A stretch of 25,149 nt of DNA, taken from UBA4716 sp002438865. Its GTDB lineage: Bacteria > Bacillota > Clostridia > UBA1381. A program made the translations under genes and the position numbers. The notes under the pieces are model-generated. The model saw nothing but the letters and a program-made list of their open reading frames with translations, had not been told where the DNA came from and did not search any database. This document shows positions 15,890 through 24,351 of this stretch, one piece after another; the stretch's first letter is position 1; every line of letters begins with the position of its first letter. The stretch spans positions 1-25,149 of the forward strand of contig CALERO010000152.1 of assembly GCA_937907325.1 (NCBI GenBank), written 5' to 3'.

Positions 15890-18800
15890 ATGAAGAAAAC
15901 AGCATTAATTGTTTCACTTGCACTGTTGATGTCGTTTCTTCCTACTGTAAGCTATGCGGCAGAGGGTAAGACAATATCCTCTGCCGCAGCTTTAATAAGT
16001 TTCAGAGATGAGGTAAACAGCGGAAATACCTACGAGGGACAAACCGTAACCTTATCATCGGGTATTAATCTTTCGGGAACAGACTGGAACCCGATAGGCA
16101 CAGAGGAACACCCCTTCAAGGGAACATTTGACGGCGGAAACAATACAATTACAGGACTTGAAATGTCGGGAGAGGATACATATGCCGGTCTTTTCGGCTG
16201 TAACGGCGGAACAATAAAAAATCTTAATGTAAAAACCTCCGCAAACGGCTTAAACCAGTATCTTCTCATAGAACAGGACGGGAACGGAAACACAATATCA
16301 AAAACAAGCAAACGTCTGTATGCCGGCACAATAGCCGCATACAGCACGGGAAACATTATAAACTGTACGTCCGACGGAGCAATAAAGTCACAGAATGCGT
16401 ATTCCTATACGGTTTCCGGCGGAATTTGCGGAATTAACAAAGGGGCGGTAGACTCATGCACAAACAATGCGAGAGTATCCGTTGTGGCAAAAGCTGATTG
16501 GACAAAGCTCTATGCCGACGCATACGCCGGCGGAATTTGCGGTATCAATGAGGGCACGGTTACCTCATGCACATCTTCCGCACAGGGCGTAACCGATTCG
16601 GACGGCAACGAAACAATGGCGGCAATATTCGCACAATCGACATTTTCATCGGCTGCCGCAGGCGGTGCGATAGGCGATAACCGTGGAATTGCGTCGGATA
16701 TAACCGCAAGCGGAACGGTACATTCAAAAATTGATTTCGGTGTGTACAATATGTCTTATGCGTATGCCGGCGGAATTTGCGGCAGTAATACGGGCGGTGT
16801 GTCGGACAGCAGTTCCGATTGTTATGTGCGTTCAAGCCATGACAATCAGAACAGAGGTAATTTTATGATGTGCGGCGGCATTGCCGGATATAACAAGGAA
16901 GAAATTACAAACTGCACTTTTTCGGGATTGGCGTCAGCCGGGAACACGGGCGATTACAGCATAAAAGGCTATGTCGGCGGAGTGTGCGGATATAATTACG
17001 GCAGAATTTCAAAGTGCGAATTTGCAAAGGAAGCAAAAATAACCGATCCGAGAATTGTGTCAAAGCATAGGTGGACAAATATGTATGCGGTTGATTATGC
17101 AGGCGGTATATGCGGATATAATGATGAAGGCATAATCACCCAATGCGCCGCAAAGGGCAGTATTTACCCGAAAAGCGCAAAAGCGGCAAACGTTGACAGA
17201 AGCTTCTTTTGCGGCGGTATTGCCGGAGGAAACAAGGACGGCATAATATCCTTATCGTATTCGAATTCGGATATTATCCTTGACGGCGACGGCAAAACCG
17301 CACAGCAGCTGTCCGGCAATACAAATCTGCCGGCGGCGGAAAGCAAAGTTGCCGATGCGGCTTATTATGCGGGCGGACTTGCAGGCGAAAACAGCGGCAG
17401 AATTGAAAACTGCTACTATTACTGCTACTCGGCAAACGCAAACAGCATAAAGGCAGGGAAAATCGGCGGACTTTGCGGAATTAACAGCGGTGCGGTCGAT
17501 ACCTCATATGCAAGAGCGAATGTCGATACGGAACTTATTGTAAGCGGAGGCGGAATAGCCGCCGTAAACGAGGGATATATCAGTAATTCGTATTTTGTAA
17601 TAGACAGCTTTGAGGAGGAAATAAGCGGAACAAAGAAAAAAGCGGCGGAATTGCAAAGCAGAACTGCCGCCGCCATGCAGAAAAATCCGCTGTTTAAGGA
17701 ATGGGCGGTGGGCGCTTGCTGGACGGCAGGCACTCTTAAGGAAACAAACTTTATGCCCGTTTTTGCAAAGAATATTTCAAGTCCCGAATATTCGGACGGT
17801 GACGGAACGGCGCAGTCGCCGTATATTGTAAAGAATGAAAGGGATTTGTACAACATACGCTTTAACAAATCGGCGCATTACAAGATAGTAAACGATATTG
17901 CCTACAGCGGTAACTGGAGCGGTATAGGCGATATGCCCGAACCGTTTACGGGAACGGTTGACGGCAATCATCATACCGTTACCTTTGCAGGCGTAAACGG
18001 TACTGCGGAAAACTGCGGATTTATCGGCTACGGCGAAAACTGTACCGTGAAAAATCTTAATATTGCGGCGTCCGTTGCGGCGGTCGGCAACAGTTATACA
18101 AAGCTTAAGCATACGGGTATGATAATTGCATACGGAAAAAACGTAAATATTGAAAACTGCTTGTTTAACGGTTCAATTACCGTGTCGGCGGAGTATGCGT
18201 ACACAGGTGCGATAGCCGGCGATGTTACGGGTACAATAAAAGGCTGCCGCAGTTACGGCACGCTCAGCGTAACGGGTGACATTGCATCGGGACATTCGGC
18301 GTCGGGCGGTATTGCAGGCAGAATAGACGGAAATATAAGCGCCTCCGAGTCACGAGTGAACATATCAATAAACGGCATCGCATATGACGGACTTTCCGAA
18401 ACGGGCGGTCTTTGCGGAATAATTACGGGAACTGTAGATAACAGCTGTTACAGCGGAACAATCACGGACAGCTCCGCAAATGAAAAAACGTATGCCGGCG
18501 GCCTTTCGGGTACAGCCGAGGGAGATATATTGACAAGCTATTCCGATGCGGAAATTATATCTTCGGGAGAAAATGACGGCAGTGTGTCGGGGAAAATATA
18601 CAACGGTATATTTGACAGAGCATATTTCAATACCGATAAAGCGGCAGGCAACGGTATAGGCGATGCGGCACATGAAAGCGATTTCACGGCGTCGGGACTG
18701 CTTTCTTCGTTCAGGAGCAACGGCGCTTACATTTGGACAGCCGACAAGGAAACGGGCAAAATGACCCTGCTCCATATTACTCCCGAATGGGTAGTTGATG

Positions 18801-19309
18801 ACGGATTTACAAAGCTTGCGTTAAAGTCAAATTCCGACACCTGCGAAATATACTATACCACGGACGGCTCAAATCCGATAGGCAGCGGAATAAAATACGA
18901 AACTCCGTTTTTCTGTGACGATTTAAGCACGCTTAAATATTATGCAAAGGACGGCGGAGCAAGCACGGATATATTTGATTATGGTCAGGCGCATATAAGC
19001 CTTTATCCGATACAGTTTACGGAAATTCCGAAAAATCAGAACAATGCGGCAATCACCTCCGAAAATATATCGGAAACAACCGCCGTTACCGTAAAATTCA
19101 TATCCGATATAACCGATACGGTTAAGCTGTATATGGCGTTTTATGATGAAAACGGCATTATGAAATTTGCAAATTGTAAGGAAACGGTGCTTACAAGCGG
19201 AGAAAACAGCCTTGCGTTTGATAATATCAGCGTGGACGGCGCATCGTCAATACGGCTTTTTGTATGGAACGGCACTATGATTCCGTATACGCCCGAAGTT
19301 AAGTTTTAA
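15890..19309 (+). CDS. Secreted GLUG-repeat protein E
   Basis: 1139 aa. Signal peptide about 1-23 (SYA/AE). Two GLUG-type blocks are visible. The first starts near residue 28 with the usual opening (AAALISFRDEVN, NLSGTDWNPIG, FDGGNNTITGL) and runs to about 600. The second starts near 640 (SPYIVKNERDLYNIR, WSGIG, TVDGNHHTV) and runs to about 940. Repeats of the form GGICGxNxGxVxxC recur. GLUG repeats are expected to fold as a beta-helix-like rod. Residues about 965-1035 (CEIYYTTDGSNP) look like a chitobiase/beta-hexosaminidase C-terminal or FN3-associated domain. The last 65 residues match a module in protein A. There is no SLH, sorting signal or visible catalytic motif; a substrate-binding or adhesive role is inferred. 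The stop codon is only 15 bp from protein F, so the two are co-translated. Confidence 0.85.
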   Translation: MKKTALIVSLALLMSFLPTVSYAAEGKTISSAAALISFRDEVNSGNTYEGQTVTLSSGINLSGTDWNPIGTEEHPFKGTFDGGNNTITGLEMSGEDTYAGLFGCNGGTIKNLNVKTSANGLNQYLLIEQDGNGNTISKTSKRLYAGTIAAYSTGNIINCTSDGAIKSQNAYSYTVSGGICGINKGAVDSCTNNARVSVVAKADWTKLYADAYAGGICGINEGTVTSCTSSAQGVTDSDGNETMAAIFAQSTFSSAAAGGAIGDNRGIASDITASGTVHSKIDFGVYNMSYAYAGGICGSNTGGVSDSSSDCYVRSSHDNQNRGNFMMCGGIAGYNKEEITNCTFSGLASAGNTGDYSIKGYVGGVCGYNYGRISKCEFAKEAKITDPRIVSKHRWTNMYAVDYAGGICGYNDEGIITQCAAKGSIYPKSAKAANVDRSFFCGGIAGGNKDGIISLSYSNSDIILDGDGKTAQQLSGNTNLPAAESKVADAAYYAGGLAGENSGRIENCYYYCYSANANSIKAGKIGGLCGINSGAVDTSYARANVDTELIVSGGGIAAVNEGYISNSYFVIDSFEEEISGTKKKAAELQSRTAAAMQKNPLFKEWAVGACWTAGTLKETNFMPVFAKNISSPEYSDGDGTAQSPYIVKNERDLYNIRFNKSAHYKIVNDIAYSGNWSGIGDMPEPFTGTVDGNHHTVTFAGVNGTAENCGFIGYGENCTVKNLNIAASVAAVGNSYTKLKHTGMIIAYGKNVNIENCLFNGSITVSAEYAYTGAIAGDVTGTIKGCRSYGTLSVTGDIASGHSASGGIAGRIDGNISASESRVNISINGIAYDGLSETGGLCGIITGTVDNSCYSGTITDSSANEKTYAGGLSGTAEGDILTSYSDAEIISSGENDGSVSGKIYNGIFDRAYFNTDKAAGNGIGDAAHESDFTASGLLSSFRSNGAYIWTADKETGKMTLLHITPEWVVDDGFTKLALKSNSDTCEIYYTTDGSNPIGSGIKYETPFFCDDLSTLKYYAKDGGASTDIFDYGQAHISLYPIQFTEIPKNQNNAAITSENISETTAVTVKFISDITDTVKLYMAFYDENGIMKFANCKETVLTSGENSLAFDNISVDGASSIRLFVWNGTMIPYTPEVKF
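16416..16782 (+). repeat. 16-bp exact repeat within GLUG region
   Basis: CCGGCGGAATTTGCGG occurs exactly at 16416-16431, 16527-16542 and 16767-16782. The spacings are 111 and 240 bp, both multiples of three, and each copy encodes the GGICG core of a GLUG repeat. DNA-level identity suggests fairly recent duplication or gene conversion between repeats. Confidence 0.7.
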
Positions 19310-19315
19310 AGGAGG
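19309..19315 (+). promoter_or_regulatory. Ribosome site coupling protein E to hydrolase F
   Basis: AAGGAGG overlaps the last base of the protein E stop codon and lies 9 nt before ATG 19325. With a 15-bp gap and no room for a promoter, F is translated from the same message as E. Confidence 0.8.
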
Positions 19316-19324
19316 TACGGCAGT

Positions 19325-22165
19325 ATGAAAAAGAAAATAACGGCATTATTGGCAGTGTGCGCAATGCTTGTACCTCTGTTTCCGTTAAAGGCGCTTGCGG
19401 CGGCACAGGAGGCAAATCCCGATATGTCGGATTGGTTTCCGTATGAGGTCGCAAAGGCTTCCGAAATAGAGGGAACAATTCTGGACTCGTCCGATATTCT
19501 CGAAAAACCGTCCGGCAAGCACGGTTTTTTAAACCGCACCGAGGGCGATAATATGTTTTTCGAGGACGGCACGGAGGCTCGTTTCTGGGGTGTGAACATT
19601 ACGGCATCGAGCTGTTACCCGACCTATGAAATCGCAGAGGAAAGCGCAAAAAGAATTGCGCAGAGCGGATTTAATCTTGTTCGTCTGCACCTTATAGACA
19701 ACGGATATTTCTGGGGACCTAAGGCTATAGGCGGACGTGTTATAAAAAAAGACGCACTCGACAAACTCTGCTATTTTATAGCACAGCTTAAGAAAAACGG
19801 CGTGTATATGTACATAGACCTTATGAGTTCCGCACCGAATACATCGGATTTGGATGACGTGTTCGATATTGAAAATATGGGGAATGTCGCAAGATACGAA
19901 TCTTATCTTAACGAGGAGCTTAAAAACATAACGAAAGAATATGCAAAAACTCTTTTGACGACCTATAATGAATATACGGGACTTGCGCTTAATGACGACC
20001 CGTCTATAGTGATGATAGACATTAAAAACGAGTGTTCAATTGCCGGTATCGGCAGTCTCCCCGATAACAAGTACGTTAAAGACGCTCAAAAACGCTATAA
20101 CGACTGGCTGCGTGAAAAATACGGAAATACGGAAAATCTGCGTGCCGCATGGTATGCGGACAGTGCGCACAATCCGCAGACAGTGCCGCTTGATGATGAC
20201 GAAAACCTTGAGGACGGCACGGTTAAGATTTTTGACGGAAAAACCACGCTCGGTCAGAGAAGAAAGCATCGTGAGGTTGACGAGTTTAAGTTCAGAATGA
20301 TTCTCTTTAATGAGTTTTATGATGATTTTATTCCGTATCTGAAAAACGAAGTGGGCGTAAAATGCCTTGTTTCAAGCGTAACGGGCGGCTCGGAGGGCGC
20401 TATCGATCTTCTGACGTTTTACGGAAACAGAAACAAAGATTTCTCGGATTTTCATATGTATACCGCTATGCCGTCAACAAACGTTTATCAGGACGGCACA
20501 ACCAGGAATATAGATATAAAATCAATCCTTGAAACGGGCGGTAATACCATGACGCCCGTAGGCTTAATCTCGGATATATCGAGAATGTATGTGTACGGGA
20601 CGCCACGGACAATATCCGAATGGAACGATGTTGCCCCGAACAAATACAGGGCGGAAATGCTCCTTATGATGGGTGTGTATACATCACTGCACGGCTCTCA
20701 TCCTGCGGTGTTTGCATGGAAGGATGCGGCAAATGATGATAAGCTGACCACAAACACACTCACAAAGGCAACGTTCGGAGCGGCTGACACGCCCGAATAT
20801 ATGGCGGCATTCCCGTCAATTTCGAGAACGGTGCTTCGTGGCGATGTTCAAGAGGCTGACTCGTTCTTCCCGAACTTCCGTTATCAGGACGATGAAATAT
20901 ATACAAGAAACAATCAGTTTCTGAAAAAAAGTCCGAACTATGGGGCATATCTCGGCTACATAGGCAAAACGGGTATGATATTTGAGGATAATTACAGTGA
21001 GGACGTATGTGATGATACGCTTCTTCAGCTGGCATACGACGCATACAATACCGATAAGAATTTCGTGTCCGTAACGGGCGAAATTTCAATGGATTATAAC
21101 GATAAGATGTTCCGTCTTAACACGCCGAAAACGCAGGCGATAAGCGGATTTACCTCAGCCGGAGCGGTAGAGCTTGACGATGTTAAGTTCGACCTTGACA
21201 ATTATTACGCAACAGCATATCTTAACAGCGTGGACAATGAGCCTTTGTATCGGAGTAAAGAGATGCTCCTTACCGTTGTGGGCGATACCCGAAATACGGG
21301 ACAGGTTATGTCCGAGGACGAAAAGAAAATCATAACGGCAGGCAAGGGACCCGTACTGGTTGAGCCGATAACGGGTACAGTAACTATAAAATCGTCAACG
21401 CCCGTATCGGTAACGGCAATAAATACTAAGGGACAACCGATAAAGACTATACGCCCGACTCCCGTAAGCGGGGGATATTCGTTCAAGCTTGAGGCAAAAA
21501 ACAAAGCTATGCATTATCGTATTGCAAGAGGAGCGGAAAGCAGACAGAATACGCACATCACCCTCGGCAACACGGAAAGACACGATATGTTTGATGATGT
21601 AACCTCATCAGACCCCAATCAAAAGGAAATAGAGCGTGTATCGCTTGAAGGATTTATGAGCGCACGTTCGGGCAATAAATTTATGCCCGATGAGGTTGTA
21701 ACAAGAAAAGAATTTTTGAACGCATTGATGGACGGAATGTATATGTCGGATTTGATATGGATAGGCACAACCGAAAAATACAGCTATAATGACCTTGCGT
21801 ATAACGAGGACGGCTTTAAGGGGATTGCCATGGCGTGCCAGGCAAAGCTTATATCGCCGAGAACGGTAAACGGAGTTTCAAACTGCGTTGAGCCGGATAA
21901 GCCCGTTACACGCAGCGAGGCGCTTACGTGGATTTCAAAGCTTATACAGACGGATAAATATCCTACCATGCGCACAAAAAAGCCGTCGGAGTCATTCAAT
22001 CTGAACATTTATCCCGATGCATCGGACGCAGGGGATAATGCCGTGCATTACAGATATACTCTCGGAATGGGGTATATGGACGCCAAAAACGGCAGGATTG
22101 CGGCAGATGATTACGTAACACGCCGTGAGGCGGCAAGTTCGATTTACAGAATAGTCTGGAAGTAA
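19325..22165 (+). CDS. SLH-anchored clan GH-A-type glycoside hydrolase F
   Basis: 946 aa. Signal peptide about 1-25 (ALA/AAQ). The catalytic region starts soon after, with FFEDGTEARFWGVN and FNLVRLH at about 78-122, the same signature as hydrolase D. The likely acid/base is Glu236 (DIKNE) and the likely nucleophile Glu432 (TISEW) of a retaining GH-A TIM barrel (about 80-490). A beta-sandwich (about 610-735) contains NTGQ and GKGPVLVEPI, as in D. Three SLH repeats (about 754-946) carry TRKE (793), TRSE (862) and TRRE (932). It lacks the N-terminal sandwich of D. Both catalytic glutamates are present, so it should be active on a polysaccharide at the cell surface; substrate unknown. It is co-transcribed with E and ends at a bidirectional terminator. 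Confidence 0.85.
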   Translation: MKKKITALLAVCAMLVPLFPLKALAAAQEANPDMSDWFPYEVAKASEIEGTILDSSDILEKPSGKHGFLNRTEGDNMFFEDGTEARFWGVNITASSCYPTYEIAEESAKRIAQSGFNLVRLHLIDNGYFWGPKAIGGRVIKKDALDKLCYFIAQLKKNGVYMYIDLMSSAPNTSDLDDVFDIENMGNVARYESYLNEELKNITKEYAKTLLTTYNEYTGLALNDDPSIVMIDIKNECSIAGIGSLPDNKYVKDAQKRYNDWLREKYGNTENLRAAWYADSAHNPQTVPLDDDENLEDGTVKIFDGKTTLGQRRKHREVDEFKFRMILFNEFYDDFIPYLKNEVGVKCLVSSVTGGSEGAIDLLTFYGNRNKDFSDFHMYTAMPSTNVYQDGTTRNIDIKSILETGGNTMTPVGLISDISRMYVYGTPRTISEWNDVAPNKYRAEMLLMMGVYTSLHGSHPAVFAWKDAANDDKLTTNTLTKATFGAADTPEYMAAFPSISRTVLRGDVQEADSFFPNFRYQDDEIYTRNNQFLKKSPNYGAYLGYIGKTGMIFEDNYSEDVCDDTLLQLAYDAYNTDKNFVSVTGEISMDYNDKMFRLNTPKTQAISGFTSAGAVELDDVKFDLDNYYATAYLNSVDNEPLYRSKEMLLTVVGDTRNTGQVMSEDEKKIITAGKGPVLVEPITGTVTIKSSTPVSVTAINTKGQPIKTIRPTPVSGGYSFKLEAKNKAMHYRIARGAESRQNTHITLGNTERHDMFDDVTSSDPNQKEIERVSLEGFMSARSGNKFMPDEVVTRKEFLNALMDGMYMSDLIWIGTTEKYSYNDLAYNEDGFKGIAMACQAKLISPRTVNGVSNCVEPDKPVTRSEALTWISKLIQTDKYPTMRTKKPSESFNLNIYPDASDAGDNAVHYRYTLGMGYMDAKNGRIAADDYVTRREAASSIYRIVWK

Positions 22166-22167
22166 AA

Positions 22168-22205
22168 AAAGAGCCTGTCGGCAGAACATTGACGACAGGT
22201 TCTTT
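22168..22205. terminator. Bidirectional intrinsic terminator between F and the AraC gene
   Basis: AAAGAGCCTGTCG (22168-22180) pairs with CGACAGGTTCTTT (22193-22205) over 13 bp with one G-U, loop of 12 nt. An A-run lies on the left arm and TTCTTT on the right, so it can terminate both the + strand hydrolase message and the - strand regulator message. It overlaps the last two bases of the regulator stop codon. Confidence 0.8.
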
Positions 22206-23016
22206 ACTGTTTATTGCGGTATTCTATAGGCGTCATTTTGGTGTATTCCTTAAACTTTTTCGTAAAATACGAGGGATCGCCGAACCCCAAAAGCTCTGCC
22301 GTTTCGGCGGCGCTTATATTATTGTATTTCAAAAGCGTTTTCGCACGCTGTATTTTGCTGTGGATAATATATTCGGTTGGTGACATACCCGAGTATTCCT
22401 TAAACAGTCTGCGGAAATAACATTCGCTTATTCCGCACATTTCGGCAAGAGAGCCGATATACAAGTCTTTCACATCACCCTTTTCTATGGCAATTATACC
22501 CGGAGCAATGATATTGTATTTCCCGAAAGCCTCGGGCATATAATAATCTCCCAGCGCCGAAAGTATATCGTACACCGCCGCTTTCATTTTGCCGTAGTTG
22601 GGCGTTATAAGCTCCCCGGCAATGTTTGCTTTTGAGAACAGCATTTTGTAGTTTTCGTTGTCAGCCGAATATATTTCTATATCATCGCCGAGAATTATCG
22701 GCTCGCCGTCCGAGCCGTAAATAAAGAGATTTATTCCCACGGTATTGCTTGAGGGTTTTTTAAAATCGTAAAATCTGACGCTGTATTCGCAATTTACGGG
22801 AGCATATACAACACTGCCGCTTTCGGCGGTTATTTTCTTTCCGCTTTTTAAAGTGTATTCCGCACAACAGCCGTCAAGGTACAGGAGCATATTCTTTTTT
22901 TTGGGTCTGCCTATGCAGTTAAAGGAGGAGGATTTCTTCCAGTACTGCTTGAGCGCATTTATTACGTCTATTGAATAATTATAATTTTTAAGCTTGGAAA
23001 CCGGTATTAAATGCAT
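22204..23016 (-). CDS. AraC-family transcriptional regulator
   Basis: 270 aa. The N-terminal part (about 1-150) is beta-rich and cupin-like (AGSVVYAP-type turn, seen as SGSVVYAPVNCEYSV), the usual effector-binding domain of AraC proteins. The C-terminal 90 residues (about 180-270) are the double helix-turn-helix: first HTH around LAEMCGISECYFRRLFKEY, second around AAETAELLGFGDPSYF, ending with the family signature MTPIEYR. No membrane segment or signal peptide, so it is cytoplasmic. GAGGTGA lies 7 nt upstream of the start. It is divergent from nagA and convergent with hydrolase F, so control of the nag genes is likely and of the surface cluster possible. The ligand is unknown; a sugar is usual for this type. 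Confidence 0.92.
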   Translation of the reverse strand: MHLIPVSKLKNYNYSIDVINALKQYWKKSSSFNCIGRPKKKNMLLYLDGCCAEYTLKSGKKITAESGSVVYAPVNCEYSVRFYDFKKPSSNTVGINLFIYGSDGEPIILGDDIEIYSADNENYKMLFSKANIAGELITPNYGKMKAAVYDILSALGDYYMPEAFGKYNIIAPGIIAIEKGDVKDLYIGSLAEMCGISECYFRRLFKEYSGMSPTEYIIHSKIQRAKTLLKYNNISAAETAELLGFGDPSYFTKKFKEYTKMTPIEYRNKQ

Positions 23017-23036
23017 AGGATAATCACCTCGGAATA

Positions 23037-23065
23037 ATTATATATCATACAAAACAGCAAGTCAA
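23037..23065 (-). promoter_or_regulatory. Promoter of the AraC-family gene
   Basis: On the minus strand TTGACT (23065-23060) and TATAAT (23042-23037) are separated by exactly 17 bp, close to the housekeeping sigma consensus. The start codon is 20 bp downstream of the -10. Confidence 0.75.
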
Positions 23066-23113
23066 TAAAAAGTATTGATTTGTTATATAATTTACTGATA
23101 TTTTGTATTGACT
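23060..23113. promoter_or_regulatory. Candidate operator half-sites in the araC-nagA divergent region
   Basis: AGTCAATA (23060-23067) and TATTGACT (23106-23113) form a perfect 8-bp inverted repeat. A third copy of the core, TATTGA (23073-23078), forms a tight dyad with TCAATA (23062-23067). The outer copies include the -35 hexamers of both promoters, so part of the symmetry is simply promoter consensus. Binding by the adjacent regulator is inference. Confidence 0.4.
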
Positions 23114-23137
23114 GCACGTTTTTCGGAGGTATATAAT
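23108..23137 (+). promoter_or_regulatory. Promoter of nagA
   Basis: TTGACT (23108-23113) and TATAAT (23132-23137) are 18 bp apart. Transcription would begin near 23144, leaving a very short leader that starts almost at the Shine-Dalgarno GGGAGG (23145-23150), 6 nt before the ATG. Confidence 0.75.
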
Positions 23138-23156
23138 TATTTACGGGAGGTTAATT

Positions 23157-24350
23157 ATGAAGGTACTCATAAAGGGCGGAAATGCGGTTTTGCCCAATAG
23201 AATATGCGAAAATTTTAACATACTGATACAAGACGGAAAAATAAAAAAAACAGGCAATGTTGATGAGTGTGCGGACAAAGTGATTGATGTCGGAGGAATG
23301 TATGTCTGCCCCGGTTTTGTTGACATACATACTCACGGCGGCGGTGGTGGCGACTTTATGGACGCAACTGCGGAAAGCTTTGAAAAAGCGCTGGGCTTTC
23401 ATGCCAAAAACGGAACGACGGCGCTTCTTGCAACAAGTGTTACTGCGCCGCTCGGACAGATATTCGATATGCTGTGTACGGCAAGAAAATTTTATGGCAG
23501 AAAAAATCCCGAAAACAGCCGTGTTTTGGGAGTGCATACCGAAGGACCGTATCTTTCGGTTAAAAACAGAGGAGCACAAAAAAAGGAATATCTGCGCATA
23601 CCGTCAGAAAATTCATATGATTTTATTTTGAAAAATGCCGATATTATAAAATCTGTGACAATATCACCGGAGCTTAACGGGGCAGAGGCAATGGCAAATG
23701 AATTAAAAAAATGCGGAATTACCGTGTGCGGAGGTCATGACGACGGTGACAGAGAACGTATTCTGCCTGTGATAAAAGCCGGAATGTCACATTGTACACA
23801 TCTGTGGTGTGCAATGTCCGAAGTGCAAATGGTAAACGGACGCCGAAGTGCGGGATTGTGCGAGATTGGTCTTTCGGACGAACGGCTTACGGCAGAGATT
23901 ATTGCGGATAATTATCATATTACGCCCGAAATGGCGAAAATAGTCTATAAATGCAAGGGTGCGGATAAGATGTGTGTGGTATCGGACTGTCTGCGGGCAG
24001 GCGGTATGAAAGCAGGCGATACGCTCTACAGCTTGGGAACGGACAGAGATGCAGAGACGCAGAAATTTATCGTATCGGACGAAGTGGCACGGCTTGCGGA
24101 CGGCAGCCGATATGCCGGAAGTATTCAGCCGATAAGCGCTATGGTTAAAAATCTTATTGACGATTGCGGTATTCCTCTGACGGACGCCATAAAGTCGGCT
24201 TCGCTTACTCCGGCAAGAATTATAGGCGAGGACGGACGTTTTGGCTCTATAGAAGAAGGAAAGTATGGGGATTTCTGCATTATGAATAAAAAATACGAAC
24301 CGGAAATGACCGTTATCGGCGGAAATGTTGTTTATAAAAGGGAGGATTAA
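23157..24350 (+). CDS. nagA: N-acetylglucosamine-6-phosphate deacetylase
   Basis: 397 aa, normal length. NagA removes acetate from GlcNAc-6-P in the cytoplasm, giving glucosamine-6-P. Amidohydrolase metal and catalytic residues are visible: H58-T-H60 in DIHTHG, E129 in HTEGPYL, H194 in GGHDDG, H215 in THLW, and the catalytic Asp277 in VVSDCLRAGG; ADNYH carries the substrate-contacting His. YAGS and the closing GKYGDFCI are also family features. Oddities: Cys218 replaces the usual Asn of the HL(F/Y)NAM motif and VSD replaces VTD, suggesting a divergent subgroup, so a related acetylated amino-sugar phosphate remains possible. It has its own promoter and lies one base before the nagB-like start, forming an operon. 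Confidence 0.9.
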   Translation: MKVLIKGGNAVLPNRICENFNILIQDGKIKKTGNVDECADKVIDVGGMYVCPGFVDIHTHGGGGGDFMDATAESFEKALGFHAKNGTTALLATSVTAPLGQIFDMLCTARKFYGRKNPENSRVLGVHTEGPYLSVKNRGAQKKEYLRIPSENSYDFILKNADIIKSVTISPELNGAEAMANELKKCGITVCGGHDDGDRERILPVIKAGMSHCTHLWCAMSEVQMVNGRRSAGLCEIGLSDERLTAEIIADNYHITPEMAKIVYKCKGADKMCVVSDCLRAGGMKAGDTLYSLGTDRDAETQKFIVSDEVARLADGSRYAGSIQPISAMVKNLIDDCGIPLTDAIKSASLTPARIIGEDGRFGSIEEGKYGDFCIMNKKYEPEMTVIGGNVVYKRED

Positions 24351-24351
24351 G

